In this document: positions 25,127-38,100 of the stretch, one piece after another
How the letters are laid out: each line of letters begins with the position of its first letter
Numbering within the stretch: the first letter of the stretch is position 1
Assembly (NCBI RefSeq): GCF_036324505.1
Contig: NC_086350.1
Span: 18,712,032 to 18,776,031, forward strand
Direction: 5' to 3'
DNA length: 64,000 bases
Source: Eleginops maclovinus
Lineage: Eukaryota; Chordata; Actinopteri; Perciformes; Eleginopidae
Translations under genes and position numbers: made by a program
Notes under the pieces: model-generated
Told to the model about the DNA's origin: nothing
Database searches by the model: none
The model's input: the letters and a program-made list of their open reading frames with translations, nothing else

Positions 25127-27829
25127 CACACATACACACACTTTTCTCTCTCATTGTCTCTCCAACACACACTCTCTCAGCTTCTCCCTCTCTTTCTTGC
25201 CTTCCTCTGTCTAAGAGGGTTTCTCTCTCCTCTGTACAAAACTTGTTTTGCCTGGTTCATTAGCGTTGGTCCAATTAGCCGTGAGGCTGATGGAGTCCTG
25301 ACAGGCCCCGTGATTGGAGATGACAAGCTCGGGGTGCCCAGCCCAATGAGGTTTGCCACCACTTTGATGTAATCAACTTGATATTACACAGAGCCGCTCG
25401 CCTTTGGTTGCGCTGTAACTCAATTTTCCGCTGCAGGTGACAAATGGGCCTGCCTACCTGGGTCAGGTCTGAGTGCTCTTAACAACCGAGGGCAGCTGGC
25501 CACGTAAACAGCCGAGCAAACATGAGAAAGAGACTCTCCCAGCTGTGGAAATACAGACTTACTTCCTTCATGGCTGGCGATTAGCTTCGCCTGAGGCCTA
25601 AAGCTGTGGAAATGGCTACAGAAAGTTGAAATACTCCGCCGGCTAAACAGGAAGTCGACATCGGCATTAGAGCGTGTGGGCAACCACGCAGCTATTTCCC
25701 TGGAATGTCTAACCTGTACAGTATGTCTGCTGAATGCTGTCAGTGTGTTTATAGTATCCAGAGTGTTGCATGTGTCAGCGCACTGTAAGACCATGTGTGA
25801 TCTGGTCATGTATGAGAGACACAGAAGGAGAAGGGTGGGGGGGTTAGTCTGATTTGAACCAGGCTCACAGCAACAGTCTCTTCTTTCTGCAGGGTCAGGA
25901 TTATAGCTGCCAGACTGGCAGTCATCACTCACGTCTGTCGTGAGTGTGTGTACTAAAATCAGTGGGCATGCACCATGATTTGTTGGGTTTGAGTGCGTGT
26001 GTGTGTGGTTTAGCTTTCGATAGTGATGAAAGGAATTGTAACTGTAGACCACCTGCTGGGGTCAGGCCGTAATTCTCTGAGCTCTTTAGGCCCTTCTACG
26101 TTTCTCAGTTTCTTCTTGTCTTTTTTCAGTCTCTGCACAACATGCAGCATACATTTTCAACTGTAGACATAGCACACAAACACCTATTGTAAAGATGCAA
26201 CCATTTACAGCCCATGTTGCAGACACATGCACACATGTTGTTCCAGGGTTGTAAAAGCAGCAAGTGAAATTAAGTAAGCTGTTTTTATATCTGTCTGCCT
26301 TCCTGTTGTTTATGTGTGAAAAGCATGCCCTTACAGAAGCAGCGGGGAAGCACCGCAAGGGACTTAATTGTTCGACGACATACAGGCTGACAGCGTTAGC
26401 GAGCTTTAACAACACACGCCTCCAATGGTGTTGTTTGCAGGTGTGAGCATGGCAAATGTTTTGGCTTTGCAGGCCCCGTTGCTAATGAAAAGTCCTGTGG
26501 CTGGATTCCGGCTAGGTTGAGTCACGTCTGTGATCTATGTGTCTGATAAGTGCATACCTAATGAGGCTGTGAGCACCAGTGGAAGGAGGAGGAAGGCTGA
26601 CAGAGTGTTTCCCACAGGTATTGACAGATGCCTTTTTGTTTTTGCCATAGGCCCTGACTCCATAAATCCTGCCTGTGTAATGATAACAGTGCCACCCTGC
26701 CAGCAAACGAGTGAAAGAGACAGTGTAAGAGAAAGAGGGCAGAGGGGGAGGAAGAGGAGGAGGTGCTGCTGCTGGTGGTGGGGATGATGAGGAGGCGGGG
26801 GCGGTGAAATGGGCCTTCTCTCCTTTTTAACACACACTTGGCAGATGTCAAGCCATAGGGTTGGGCTTCGGGAGAGAAAGCGGAGTTTAAGTGCTGTAGT
26901 AGTGTCACAAATAGAAAACCGTTAGCCATCCACTCTTCCCTTTCAGCTCTCAGTGTGCTTTCAGCCCAGGTTTTCAGCTGGGACTGCTGTCTGGGCACTG
27001 AGTCGAAGGCTTTGTAAAAATAGTCCCACCGCTGTTGTGATAGATGCAGCTGCACTGTAGCGACAATTGGGACAGGCTGGATCCCTCCAACCCCACCTCC
27101 CTCCCACCCACCCTCTCTCTCCCTGTCTCCCACCCCTCCCAGAGGTAGGGAGCGTCACAGCCTGGTGGGATGTGTGCTCTTTGCGGGGAAACTGAGCCGC
27201 TCCGGTCTTCAGGGGTCCTGAAACCCAATCCAGGAGGAGAATAGCCTGGCCGTGCCAGAGAGCCGATTTCCTTTTCAACAGAGTCATTTATCACTGACCC
27301 ACCCTTCGCTCCTGACACTGTGACGTGTGTCATTTATCAAACAGGCTTTACCAGACACACAAGAGAAGGGAGGTGGATAGGGGGCAGAGAGGAGGAGAAA
27401 GAGAGAGTGAAAGAGGGGAAAACAAGACAGAGTGAGAGAAACAAAGAGAAGGAGAGGAATGGGGAATGAGGTGCAGAGTCAGTGGAGAGAGACTGGGAAA
27501 TGAGACTCCCGTTAGAGACTTTTTCCAGGGAAGAGTTTTCCTGAAAGCCTTAAGCAGAAGCGTTTGGGAGGGGAGATTTTTTCGAGATGACAGGGAGGAT
27601 TGAGTTACACTGAGTTGTGTTTTGATGAGTGACAGAATGTTCTTCCATGACACGTCTCTAGATGTCTGAATAAGAGGGGAAATATGCTTTGTGAGTACAC
27701 AAAGTCACACAAGTGTGTTAGTGTTGTCTACTCATAATATATGCACGGTGAACGCGCAAAGGGGCGCTATTGAGGTGTGTGTGTGAACACACTCGTGTAA
27801 CCATATGGCGTCAATGTTTAATGCTTTAT

Positions 27830-27962
<133 letters not shown>

Positions 27963-28299
27963 CATGCGCTGCTCCCTGATGAGCAGGGCTGACAGGTATC
28001 ACTCATGCAGCAGCCTGGCCTTTAAATGAACCCGAGCTGCTCTGCTCCCCCGTGGCCCTAACAGGCTCTCTCCAAGATGGATGCTTCTTTAAAAATCAGA
28101 TTAATGATGGATACCAGGCTTATGGTGCCATTTATCATGAAGAATATTATTTAGGCCGGCCGTGTATGGCTGTAACTGGAGAGCCAGGACGAGAAGAAGC
28201 AGGGTGGAAAGCCTTAGACAGACACTCACTGTGTGATGGATGGCTAAGCGCTCTCTCTGAGTGTTACTAGACACCAGTGCCGCAGCAGTAGGCCATAAT

Positions 28300-28640
28300 C
28301 AGATAGCCCAGGGATGTTTATCTCGCAACTACACTACCCAGATTGCCTTGCCTGGAGGGTTTCTTTATGAAGCTATCGTCTATCATTATTATCATCTTTA
28401 AAAAGTTAGTGGAATCATGAAAAAAACTCCAGCCTCTGAAGGGCACGTAGACGCCTCGATGGAGTTATATAGCAATTGTACATTTTAAAATGATCCATTG
28501 GATCCCCTATAACTGACTGCGATGATTACCTCGAAGTTTCCATTATGCTTTGCCCAGAAGAGTCCCCAGCCCAACGTCATTCCCCTACAATCATGAATAA
28601 AAGAGTACACTGAGAGGTCAAGACAAGGCCAGTTCTGCTA
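28300..28640. promoter_or_regulatory. Candidate intronic regulatory block
   Basis: Repeat-free sequence with CTATCATTATTATCATC, GCAATTGTAC and TGCGATGATTACC-type cores. No coding signal is seen. Low confidence, texture only. Confidence 0.22.
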
Positions 28641-31600
28641 CAGAAACGCCGAAAAAAACAAACTGTTGTTTTGTTTTTCGTCCTCCTCTTGTTCCCTCTT
28701 TCTGTCTACCTCCTCCTCCTCCTCCTACTCACCACTGTGATTTATGGTGGCCATCCATCTTCAGGCTGCGTCCATCACCTCCTCGTTGCTAGGCGATCAT
28801 GGCAGCAGCTGTGCGTTGTGAGAGGGGTTTGGTCGTCCCACTCCCAAGCCGACTTTTATTTCCTTCACCCCTGATTCAACTTTAAACACAGAAGTCCTAC
28901 TTTTGGTTCCGCCAACAAGCTACAAACGTAAAACCAGTTTCTGTCTAATTTCCACTTCAGCCCCAGTTAGAGGTCCTGACTTAATGTCAGTTCTTTACAG
29001 TAGTCCTGCATTTCAAGCTGCGAGGAATTACAGAACTATCCTTCTTTAAACCCAGGCCTTATGTTCACACCTACAGTAATGCAGGTCTCAGAAGAATCCT
29101 TGAAGGGGACATATTATTAAAAACTCAATTTAGTTCTAGTGAACAACATGCAAAATGTGAGATGAAAGATATCAGTCAGTGTTTTGTGGGCTGCATCAGT
29201 CAGAAACCATTGGGATCAACAAACCATTCAGAGTTGGCTCACCTCATCTTCTATGTCACATTTAGGTTATTAGAATATTTACTCTCCATTATCTCCTCTG
29301 ATAGCTTGAAAACTATCTTTGCAGAGGTGCACCGCATTTTTGTCAAGGGTGCTTATTCTTGTATATAATTAGGAATCTGGAAATTAGCGCAATATGTTTA
29401 TTTATTAAAGGTTTTTTATCTAGATAAATGCAGTTATGTTTTAGTTTGGTTCAGGTTCACGTGACATGTGTAGATCAATCTAGTTTAGGAAAACATTTAT
29501 TTGGATGGGAAAATAAAAATGGTCTTTACATTAACTAAACTGATCCTAGTATAATAATAGTTTGACTTGAATCCATTGTCCTAACAACCCTGCGACCCTA
29601 AAACTACTAAACTAGTGTTTGTGTTTTGTAAAGCAGCGTTTTAAATAATTCTTGCAACCTTGAGTCTCTACAAAAAAGCGTTAGAGTAATGTGTTCACAG
29701 AGCCCGTTGACCTTTTGAACAACATTTTTATATGAGCTCAGAGTGTTGGAAGAATGGGCAAATAAACAGCAGTCCTGCTTCATGGAGCTCTGCTTGAGAA
29801 CTGCCTGAGTGAGGCTTTAAGAAAGAGTGATGGAAGGAGGCAGAATGTGGGATAGTTTAAGAAAATCCGCCTGACTACAGATCATCAGACGAGACAGGCT
29901 CTGCGTGTCGGACTGGAACACTGCCTTCCCGCGGCATCTCGATCCTTATTACTGCCCTTGGTTCTGCACCTGTGGAGGATGTTTTGTGTTGTGATTTTGT
30001 GTGTTTGCTTTTTTATCGCTTATTGTGGCTAAGGCAGGTTTCAAACTGAGACTAAACCGTGAGCCACCTCGTTCTCCTCCACGTTAGAGTTGCTAACGGG
30101 AGGAGGGAATGTGTTTGTGGCTCATCTAACGTCAGATAAATGACATGAATTTTCAGGTCTTGAAGGTCTGTACGTCCAGCTGGCAGCTTTGAGGTCCACT
30201 CATAAAAATACAACAATCAGCCGACGGTTAAATCTATTCAGCCTCTCTTTCTCTTTTTTACTCTCCCTCTCCCTCCTTTTACTGTGTGCATTGACAAGGT
30301 TCAGCCGTAAGCTTTGCCTGAGGCCAGAATGATCTCTCTGTTTTTCCCATCTCCCATATCACACATCCTGCACTACAATCGGCGGACACAATGTATTCAC
30401 AATGCCATCAGGGGGTAGAGAACACACACAAATAAAAAAACTGACAAAGACATCCAGGATCGCTTGTAACATGAGAGCCTGTACAAGCATGTATCAAAAA
30501 ACTGAAAAAAATACCTCAAAATGTCTTTCTGCGGTCAGATCCAAAAAAGTGTATTATGTCCAAACTTGTTATGTTTTCGAATGACCGCAGATCACCTGTT
30601 ACATATTTTCTCGTGGGACTTCTGGCCAGCTTGTAAGGATCAAAGGGAACAGAGGGAGTGAACTAAGTTTGATTGAGTGTGTTGCTTTGACAAATGTGTG
30701 CAACAGTGAAGGCATTTTAGGTATGTTACTGATCTGCTGCTATTTTGACAGAATGGGGCTGTTTTGGACTAAATTATTCTAATCTATTTAAAGAGTTTTA
30801 GGCTGCTGGGAAACTTGAGAGAGTGAGTGGAAGTCGGTGTTTTCTTTAATTTTTTATTGAGACTGAGGTGACTTCCTGTCCTTTAGCATTCTGGAGCTGT
30901 TTCCTGTCTGTAAGAGCCCCCTGCTGAGGGGCCGTGTTGGTTTAAGGGCGTCAGGGTCCGGTTGAAATACTGTACACATGTCAAGAAACACTCGTCATGT
31001 TGTGACACAGTTTAACTCGCTCCTCTCGGCGCCCCCGTGTCCGATCACCGACTGACTTCAAATATCTAAACTAACATGTGATCAAAGGTTTTGGCCACTA
31101 CGTCTAACTTCATTTCCTCTGTCCTTCAACAATAGAAAAAAAAACGTAATTTATAAAAGGAATACAGCTCAATGTCTGTAAGACAAAATCCTGTTTTCAT
31201 GCATTGTTTTAGTATATATTAAACCTTAAACTGTTTTTGTAATCTAAACAGTAAGCTATAAGGGACCACCCATGTAGAAAATGTCCTCTCCCCTCCCTGT
31301 ATTCCAGTTGTGTCTTTGTGCACAATACAGTTCTCTATGCATACATTGATTAAATCATTAATAAAGATGTAATCAAGCTATGCAACACATATAAACATTG
31401 CTTTTGCTATAGAGATAGTTTCTGTTTTATTGTCCACAAACAATCATAAAGGATGTCAATGAAGAATTGCTATTGTAGGAATGTGTGTAATGCACATAAT
31501 GTCCCCCAGGAATAACAAAAAAAAACATTACGTACATGAAGTAAGTTGCACATTATTTCACATGTGAATTTACACAAATATAAAAAAAGAGCTTATATTG

Positions 31601-32648
31601 TTTTTATGAAACTATACATTGGCTCTCCTTTCTGATTTCAAGCATAAAAAAATGACGGATGAAATTGTGTGCTCAAGATGACTGCACAAATGCCTGTGGC
31701 AAAGTGGTGTCTTTTTTTTCAGTCATTTGAGTGTGAGGGTCAGACACAGGTAGAGATTTTAATGACACATCCTGTTTACCCCGCTGCTGTTGGGTGTGAT
31801 CGGACTGTTTTAGCAGCTGTGGAGGCAGAACAGGAACATGCTCTGTGGCCATCAAGGCACAGATAAAAAAAAAAAATGGGACGGGGTGTAGTGGTATCTT
31901 TTCTCAAAAATAATATATTTAAATGCATTTGATGATTCAAACAGTAACAATATAGATAAAAATAATAGATTTCTACTTGAGAAACACATGATGGACTATT
32001 ATTTTTTTGTCTTCATATTATCATTCTTGCATTCGAGGCCTATTTAAAATGCAGCATCAAAAACAGCTTTCAGCAGCACTTGAGGAGAATTAACCCATGG
32101 GACAGAGGGAAGGAGCCACAGCACCTTCCTGCTTAATCACCCCCTGTCCCTGCCCTGTCTGTTGTTCCTGATCGTCAGAGCAGCACTGCAGTATTTCTAT
32201 CAGATGATCTCTCCCTCCTCGTCTGCGGCCCTTATGTTTATGAAAATGATACTCCACAGGAATGCCTCCTGCATGCCAAGATGTCACTGTCTTTCCTCAT
32301 CGCTTGCATCTACGTGCATGTACGAGTGTGTTTGAGGAGGGGATGGGGGTTGGTGTCATAACTGACTGACTAGCTTTATTTATAATTGCGTGGGGGGTGT
32401 ATTTGACGTAGCGTATCTTAAGGTGAAGTGTGTGTTTCTGCTGCGGAGACTTGTTTTCCGCAGCTTTTGTGTTAGTGTGAATGTGTTATTGCTATTTCTG
32501 TGTGAGCCGTGACTGAGATGTTGATTGTGCGAAAGTGCACCTCCTTCCCCTTCTTCTTACCCCCCCTCACATCCCACCCCACCCGTAGGAATCAATCATG
32601 GAACCTAATGATTCTTGTCTTTCCCCACATGGCATCAGCTCACTTTAT

Positions 32649-32650
<2 letters not shown>

Positions 32651-32686
<36 letters not shown>
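32651..32686. repeat. (CA)n microsatellite
   Basis: About 18 perfect CA units in the tshz3 intron. Confidence 0.97.
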
Positions 32687-32690
<4 letters not shown>

Positions 32691-33589
32691 CTCTCATACA
32701 CAGGCACAAAACTCATACATTGGCTCTACTCCATATGCTATGATATTAGTTAAGACTCCATTCTGAGAGTATTGTTGTATCTTAATCCTCTTCTTTTTTT
32801 ATTCTATGGGAGCCTCTATACTCCCATCACCTTTTATTAGCTTGATAAATCACCTCTGTTGTCAGTCAAGCCAGGGAGAATAATTGGATGTGGTTGTCGC
32901 CCTGTGTGATGGATTATCAGTCATTGGGGATTAAATTAACAGATAGTGCTCAGACATAATGGTTTTTGTTTTGCATTTTAAATTGCCTGGGAGCATGGCT
33001 AGACTATGTAGGTTTTATAGCAGATCCTTTTGGACTTCTCTCCCCTTCTCTAATGACAAATGAACAATAACCTATAGGGCCGCAGCTCTGTTATCATGAA
33101 ATGTAAAGCATTTACGACTAAGTTAAGGCACAGAGAGATAGAGCCCTGGGAAGGTTTACGAATGTGATAACTTGACGTGAAATTGGATATGGCAATACTT
33201 TGATGAAATAGCGAGACAATGTGAAGAAATATGTGGAGTAAGAGAAAGGTGACCTGACAACTTGGTCAAGCGGTGTGCCGTGCTGGCTTGATGCAAGCTG
33301 ACATCCGTGACCAGCTAGTCAGGACACAAACACATTAAACACCCCATCCTGGCTGGATTTCCTCTTTCAAATGAGCGTCTGACACAAATACCTTACAGAG
33401 GAGAAGCAGAAGAAAGAGTAAAGGAAAGCGGGTGTGGGCAGCCGCTTGAGCGCTGGTAGCAGGGAGATATCTCCCTTGCGTGTTTGCCCGAGCGTAAGCG
33501 ATTTACCTCCTCGCCCCTTCTCCATCCTCCCAGACCCCTCCCTCCTCCCTTCCACGTCCACATTATCATAATTGTGTCCAGAACATGAG

Positions 33590-33960
33590 GGGCTGGGGAA
33601 GTGATCATGTCATTTTATTTACACCCTGCTTGGCCTTTTTTACAAACGACATGCCACTGACTGCCAAGCGGACTGGGGCCCGACGACATCTTTTGATCAG
33701 GGCTGTCGGGGCCTATCAGCGGAGAATGGCAGGTAATGGATACCCAGTGACAAACCAAATCTCCGGGAGGACGGAGAGTGGGCTGCACCTGCCAGGTCTC
33801 CATTAGGCTGGCCTCTCAGTGAGGCTGCCTGCTGACTGTGCCCCCAGGGCCCAAATCAGACCAGCGCCAGCCGCATGGCTGCCTAGAGATTGGCTGTTAG
33901 CACTGGAAATGAGAGTTATTTCAGCTATGACATTTTTGTTTAGACTGGACGTGAGTGCGT
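33590..33960. promoter_or_regulatory. Candidate intronic conserved element, 1.2 kb before exon 2
   Basis: Complex and relatively GC-balanced sequence without repeats (CATTTTATTTACACC, TTTGATCAGGGC, CCATTAGGCTGG, GAGATTGGCTGTTAGC). Frames on both strands stay open by chance but have no protein similarity that I recognise. Candidate enhancer only. Confidence 0.28.
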
Positions 33961-35194
33961 GGAGCGGGGGGGGAATGAAGGATTTAGTCACAGTGTGTGT
34001 ATCTGTGTGTCCAAGCTCCACTGAGTATGAGTGCCAAAACTATTAAAGCTTATACCTACAGCTTCTTTCTGTGGCATTTGTCTTAGTTTACGATAATATC
34101 CAAATGGCCGCAGAACTGTCCACAGGCCATCCGCTATTTTCAGAGATTATTTGTTTTTCCTTAAGTTGAGCGGTTTCTTGAGTGAGGTGGACAGGAAATG
34201 AGGGAGGGGGGATGATGACACTGCGGAAGAAGGGGGTGAGTGAGTCGGCTCTGGGTGCGTGGATATAGGAATAGTATGTTTGTATGTTTGGGGGGGCTGA
34301 GGACACACGCACTTATCATATCTCTCCATGCAAACAGTGGGCTCCAACATGCAAAGTGACAGATTGCTTATGCGTTTCAATCATGTTGACGCTCCTCTTT
34401 CTCACCTCACCCTCTTTATCTCTCTTTTCCCAAGGTCTCATTTTCTCCCTCCTTTTTTTGGTTCTTTTTTTTTTTATGATCAGTGAAATGTATGTGTATA
34501 ATGTCTAGTATTGACTTTATTCTAAATATTATGAACTAATGAACTCACTTCAGTTCAAATGACACTGTAGGATGTCTATTTAATCAGAACTTTTCATCAA
34601 CAAGAGTCCTTTTCTTAAAATTCTTCAAGATAGCTCTTTGCCTATGTGCGCATGTCTGTGCGATTGTGTGTCTGTATGTATGTGTGTGCAATCATAGAAG
34701 AGGCAGATGAAGAGGCGTCAGACATATTAACTGACAGATGGAGGTTGATCCAACTCATTTATTACCCCAGAGGAGAATGCCACAGTGAGATTGGGCTTCA
34801 TTAATTTCAGATTTAGTTTTCATTTCAAGCTGTTGCGCCCTGAGATAAATAAAATGGCGCATTATGTTTTTGCCAAGATATTTCTTTTTTGTTTTCCTCC
34901 AATAGAAGGAGTGAAAAGAGGGGAGGCATAAGTTCCGTGTGGCTGGGGTAGTATATAAATACAGGCTCGCCTAGAGGAAAATAACACCTCAACGGTTGAT
35001 GAGGTGAAATGGGATGACTGTAATTTCTCAGCTCAGCTTTAAAGGCTCCCACACAGATGGCTCATTTATCCCTGGGAGTCCTCGGGCACACATAGCAGGG
35101 AAACTTTTTCTCCAGTTATTCTAACATCGCGTGTTCACTCCCTGCAATTTAACTCATCTCTTTCTTTCTCTCTTTGTCGCCATTCTCCTTGCAG

Positions 35195-38100
35195 CCTATT
35201 CTCCCGAGGAGCTGGCAGAGCAAGCTGTGGTGGAGGAAGAAGCAGAAGACCTGCCCTCAGCCCCTCAGGATGACCTTCCAATGAAAGATGAATTTGCGGA
35301 GCAGAGCACAGCGCCTGCCAAAGAAGAGGCATGTGACCAGGAATCAGCTGGGGCTGCAGAGCTCTCAGCACAAGAGATGGACAGTGATTCACATGTCAGC
35401 GAGACCAGTGACCGCCTCTCAGACTTCGAGAGCCCCTCAGGAAAAGCAGAGGGCAACTTGGTCACAGCACCTGTGAATGGTGGCACTAAAACACCTCCAA
35501 TAGGCATGGACACCTTAGAGCAAATGAAGGTTATCTACTCCAGCTTCATGACCAACCCCCTGTGGTCACCGCTGAACTTTAAATCCACACCTCCCCAGGT
35601 GCAGACAACAGCTTCCTCAGAGAAGCCAGCTCGCAGCAACAGCACTAGTAGCAGCAGTAGCTGCAGCAGCGGTAGCTATGACTGGCACCAGTCAGCAGTG
35701 GCAAAGACTCTCCAACAGCATCCTCCTCAGAGCCGTCACCCTGCACAGTCTGAGCACAGCCTCTTTAGCACAGTCCAGCTCCACAGGCAAAACCCAAAGC
35801 TGTTTGGCTCCATCTTCACTGGGGCCAGTAAGTTCCGTTGCAAGGGCTGCAGTGCTGCTTATGACACCCTGGTGGAGCTGACAGTTCATATGAATGACAC
35901 AGGCCACTATCGCGATGACAACCACGACAGGGCAGGCAGTGGTTCAAAGCGCTGGTCTAAACCACGAAAGAGATCCCTGATGGAGATGGAGGGCAAGGAG
36001 GATGCTCAGAAAGTTTTGAAGTGCATGTATTGTGGCCACTCGTTCGAATCGCTCCAGGATCTCAGTGTCCACATGATCAAGACCAAACATTACCAGAAAG
36101 TGCCTCTGAAGGAGCCCATGGCCCCTGTGGCAGCCAAAATCATGTCTTCTAAGAAAAGGGGACTCGTAGGGTTGGACTTCACTGCCTTGCCACGTTCTCG
36201 AGAAGGAACCCCCAAATCTAAGCACTCACAGGCAGACCTGAGCGAGCACTCACAGAAACCCTCCTCCAGCCCTTACACCACCCCTAATAACCGCTACGGC
36301 CACCAGAACGGTGCGAGCTATACTTGGCAATTTGAATCCAACAAACTTCAAATCCTCAAGTGCATGGAGTGTGGGAGTTCCCATAATACACTGCAAGAGC
36401 TGAGAACCCACATGATGGTGACAGGGCACTTCCTGAGGGTGACAAGCTCTGTGGGGAAGAGAATAAAAACACTTCCTGAGGCCACCTCCCCCAACCCGGG
36501 CAGGGTTAGCACACCCACTGAACAGAGGGTCCAGTCTGTCCCTCTGGCACCCTCCACCTTCTCTCCTCCACCTCTACAGACTACGACGACTCCCCCCGCT
36601 ACTTCCCCTCCTCTTAAAGATATCAAAAAGGAGGAGGTAGAGGAGGAATGCACTCAGCAGGAGGCTGTTGGAAATGAGAGGCAAGCTGCTGCATCAGTCG
36701 GGAAAGAGGAGGATGCTGAGAAGGAGGAGAAATATGACATCTCAAAATATAGCTATCTTACTGAAGAGGACTTGAAGGAGAGCCCTAAAGGGGGCTTTGA
36801 TATTCTCAAATCACTTGAAAATACTGTGACATCCGCCATCAACAAGGCACAGAGTGGAAATCCAAGTTGGGGGGGCTATCCGAGCATCCATGCTGCCTAC
36901 CAGTTCCCCAGTGCCCTTAAGCTCCAACAGGGCTGCATGGACAAGAATTCCCCAATGAAGTTCTTGTTTAATGGAGGGGATGGAGCATTGTCCTCCCTCG
37001 CCAAGAACCAGCCCCTTATTTCTCCACCTCTAAGCCAGTCCTCCCCGTTCCCCAGCAACAACTTCCAGGCAATGGAGGATCTAGTCAAAAAGGTGACTGA
37101 GAAAGTAGCAAAAGTAGAGCAAAGAGTGAAGCAGTTGTCTCCCAAGATGGAGAACCACCTCTCTCCCTGTAGTAGCGAGGCTGGAGAATCGCACAGGGGA
37201 GGAGAAGCTGACTCACCTCGAGATTGGAGGGCAGTCACCCCAGCCAATAGCGACAGGGGAAGCCATAGCGACAGAGCATCCCCGGCAACAGAACCCAGGA
37301 GAGAGGCGGCAGTCAAATCCCCACTTGCCTCTGCGCTTAGATGCAGTACAGCCATTATCACCGGCCATACTCCTCCAGAGCAACCCTTTGTCAATCCTCT
37401 AAGTGCTCTTCAGTCAGTAATGAACATTCATTTGGGGAAAGCAGCCAAGCCCTCCATGCCAAACCAAGATCCCCTGAGCCTGCTCTCCAGACTCAGCCAG
37501 AGCATGGCTGAGAGGGCTGCTGTGGCCGCTCCTTCCTCACAGTCCAAAAAGCCAGAGAGTATAGTTGATAATAGCTTTTGCCAGACTAGTGATGACCAGC
37601 CCATGGACCTCACAAAAGGGAAAAGCGATAGAGGAGGATCAATTGGCTCAGCCCCCCTAACCCCTTCATCCACAGCCTCCTCTATCTCCCCCTCCTCCCT
37701 TGTTACCCCCGCAAAACTAACAGTTGTCTCTCCCTACACATCCAGCAGCCCTCTGCATGAAAACGCGCTGTCAGATATCTCTGACATGCTTAGGAACCTG
37801 ACGCAATCCCACCATGTCCCAAAGCCCCCCTCACGGTCCCGGGTCACAGACAAAGCCGAGATCCTGGGCTCCACGCACGATGATGATGACGTGTCCCTGC
37901 ATGGACACAAACGCAAAGGCCGTCACTCTAACTGGAACCCCCAGCACCTCCTACTCCTGCAGGCACACTTTGCCTCGAGCCTAAAGCAGACATCAGAGGG
38001 GAAGTTCATCATCAATGATCTCAGCCCGCAAGAAAGAATGCATGTGTCTCGTTTCACAGGCCTCTCCATGACCACCATCAGCCACTGGCTGGCTAACGTC

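Noticed and set aside
25420..26052. 210-residue minus-strand frame
   Set aside because: It lies within tshz3 intron 1 on the opposite strand, has no recognisable domain and lacks biased codon texture. Long chance frames are expected in GC-balanced stretches.
26558..27333. Overlapping minus-strand frames of 100-191 residues in intron 1
   Set aside because: Several frames are open over the same DNA at once, rich in Ser/Pro/Leu from purine-rich complement sequence. No family similarity was recognised.
35131..35194. Start codon at 35131 as the tshz3 N-terminus, giving a hydrophobic leader
   Set aside because: The sequence is the pyrimidine-rich acceptor region of intron 1. Teashirt proteins start MPRRKQ and are nuclear, and a frame-perfect exon 1 exists at 23373.
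36897..37394. 165-residue minus-strand frame
   Set aside because: It is a shadow of the tshz3 main exon on the opposite strand.
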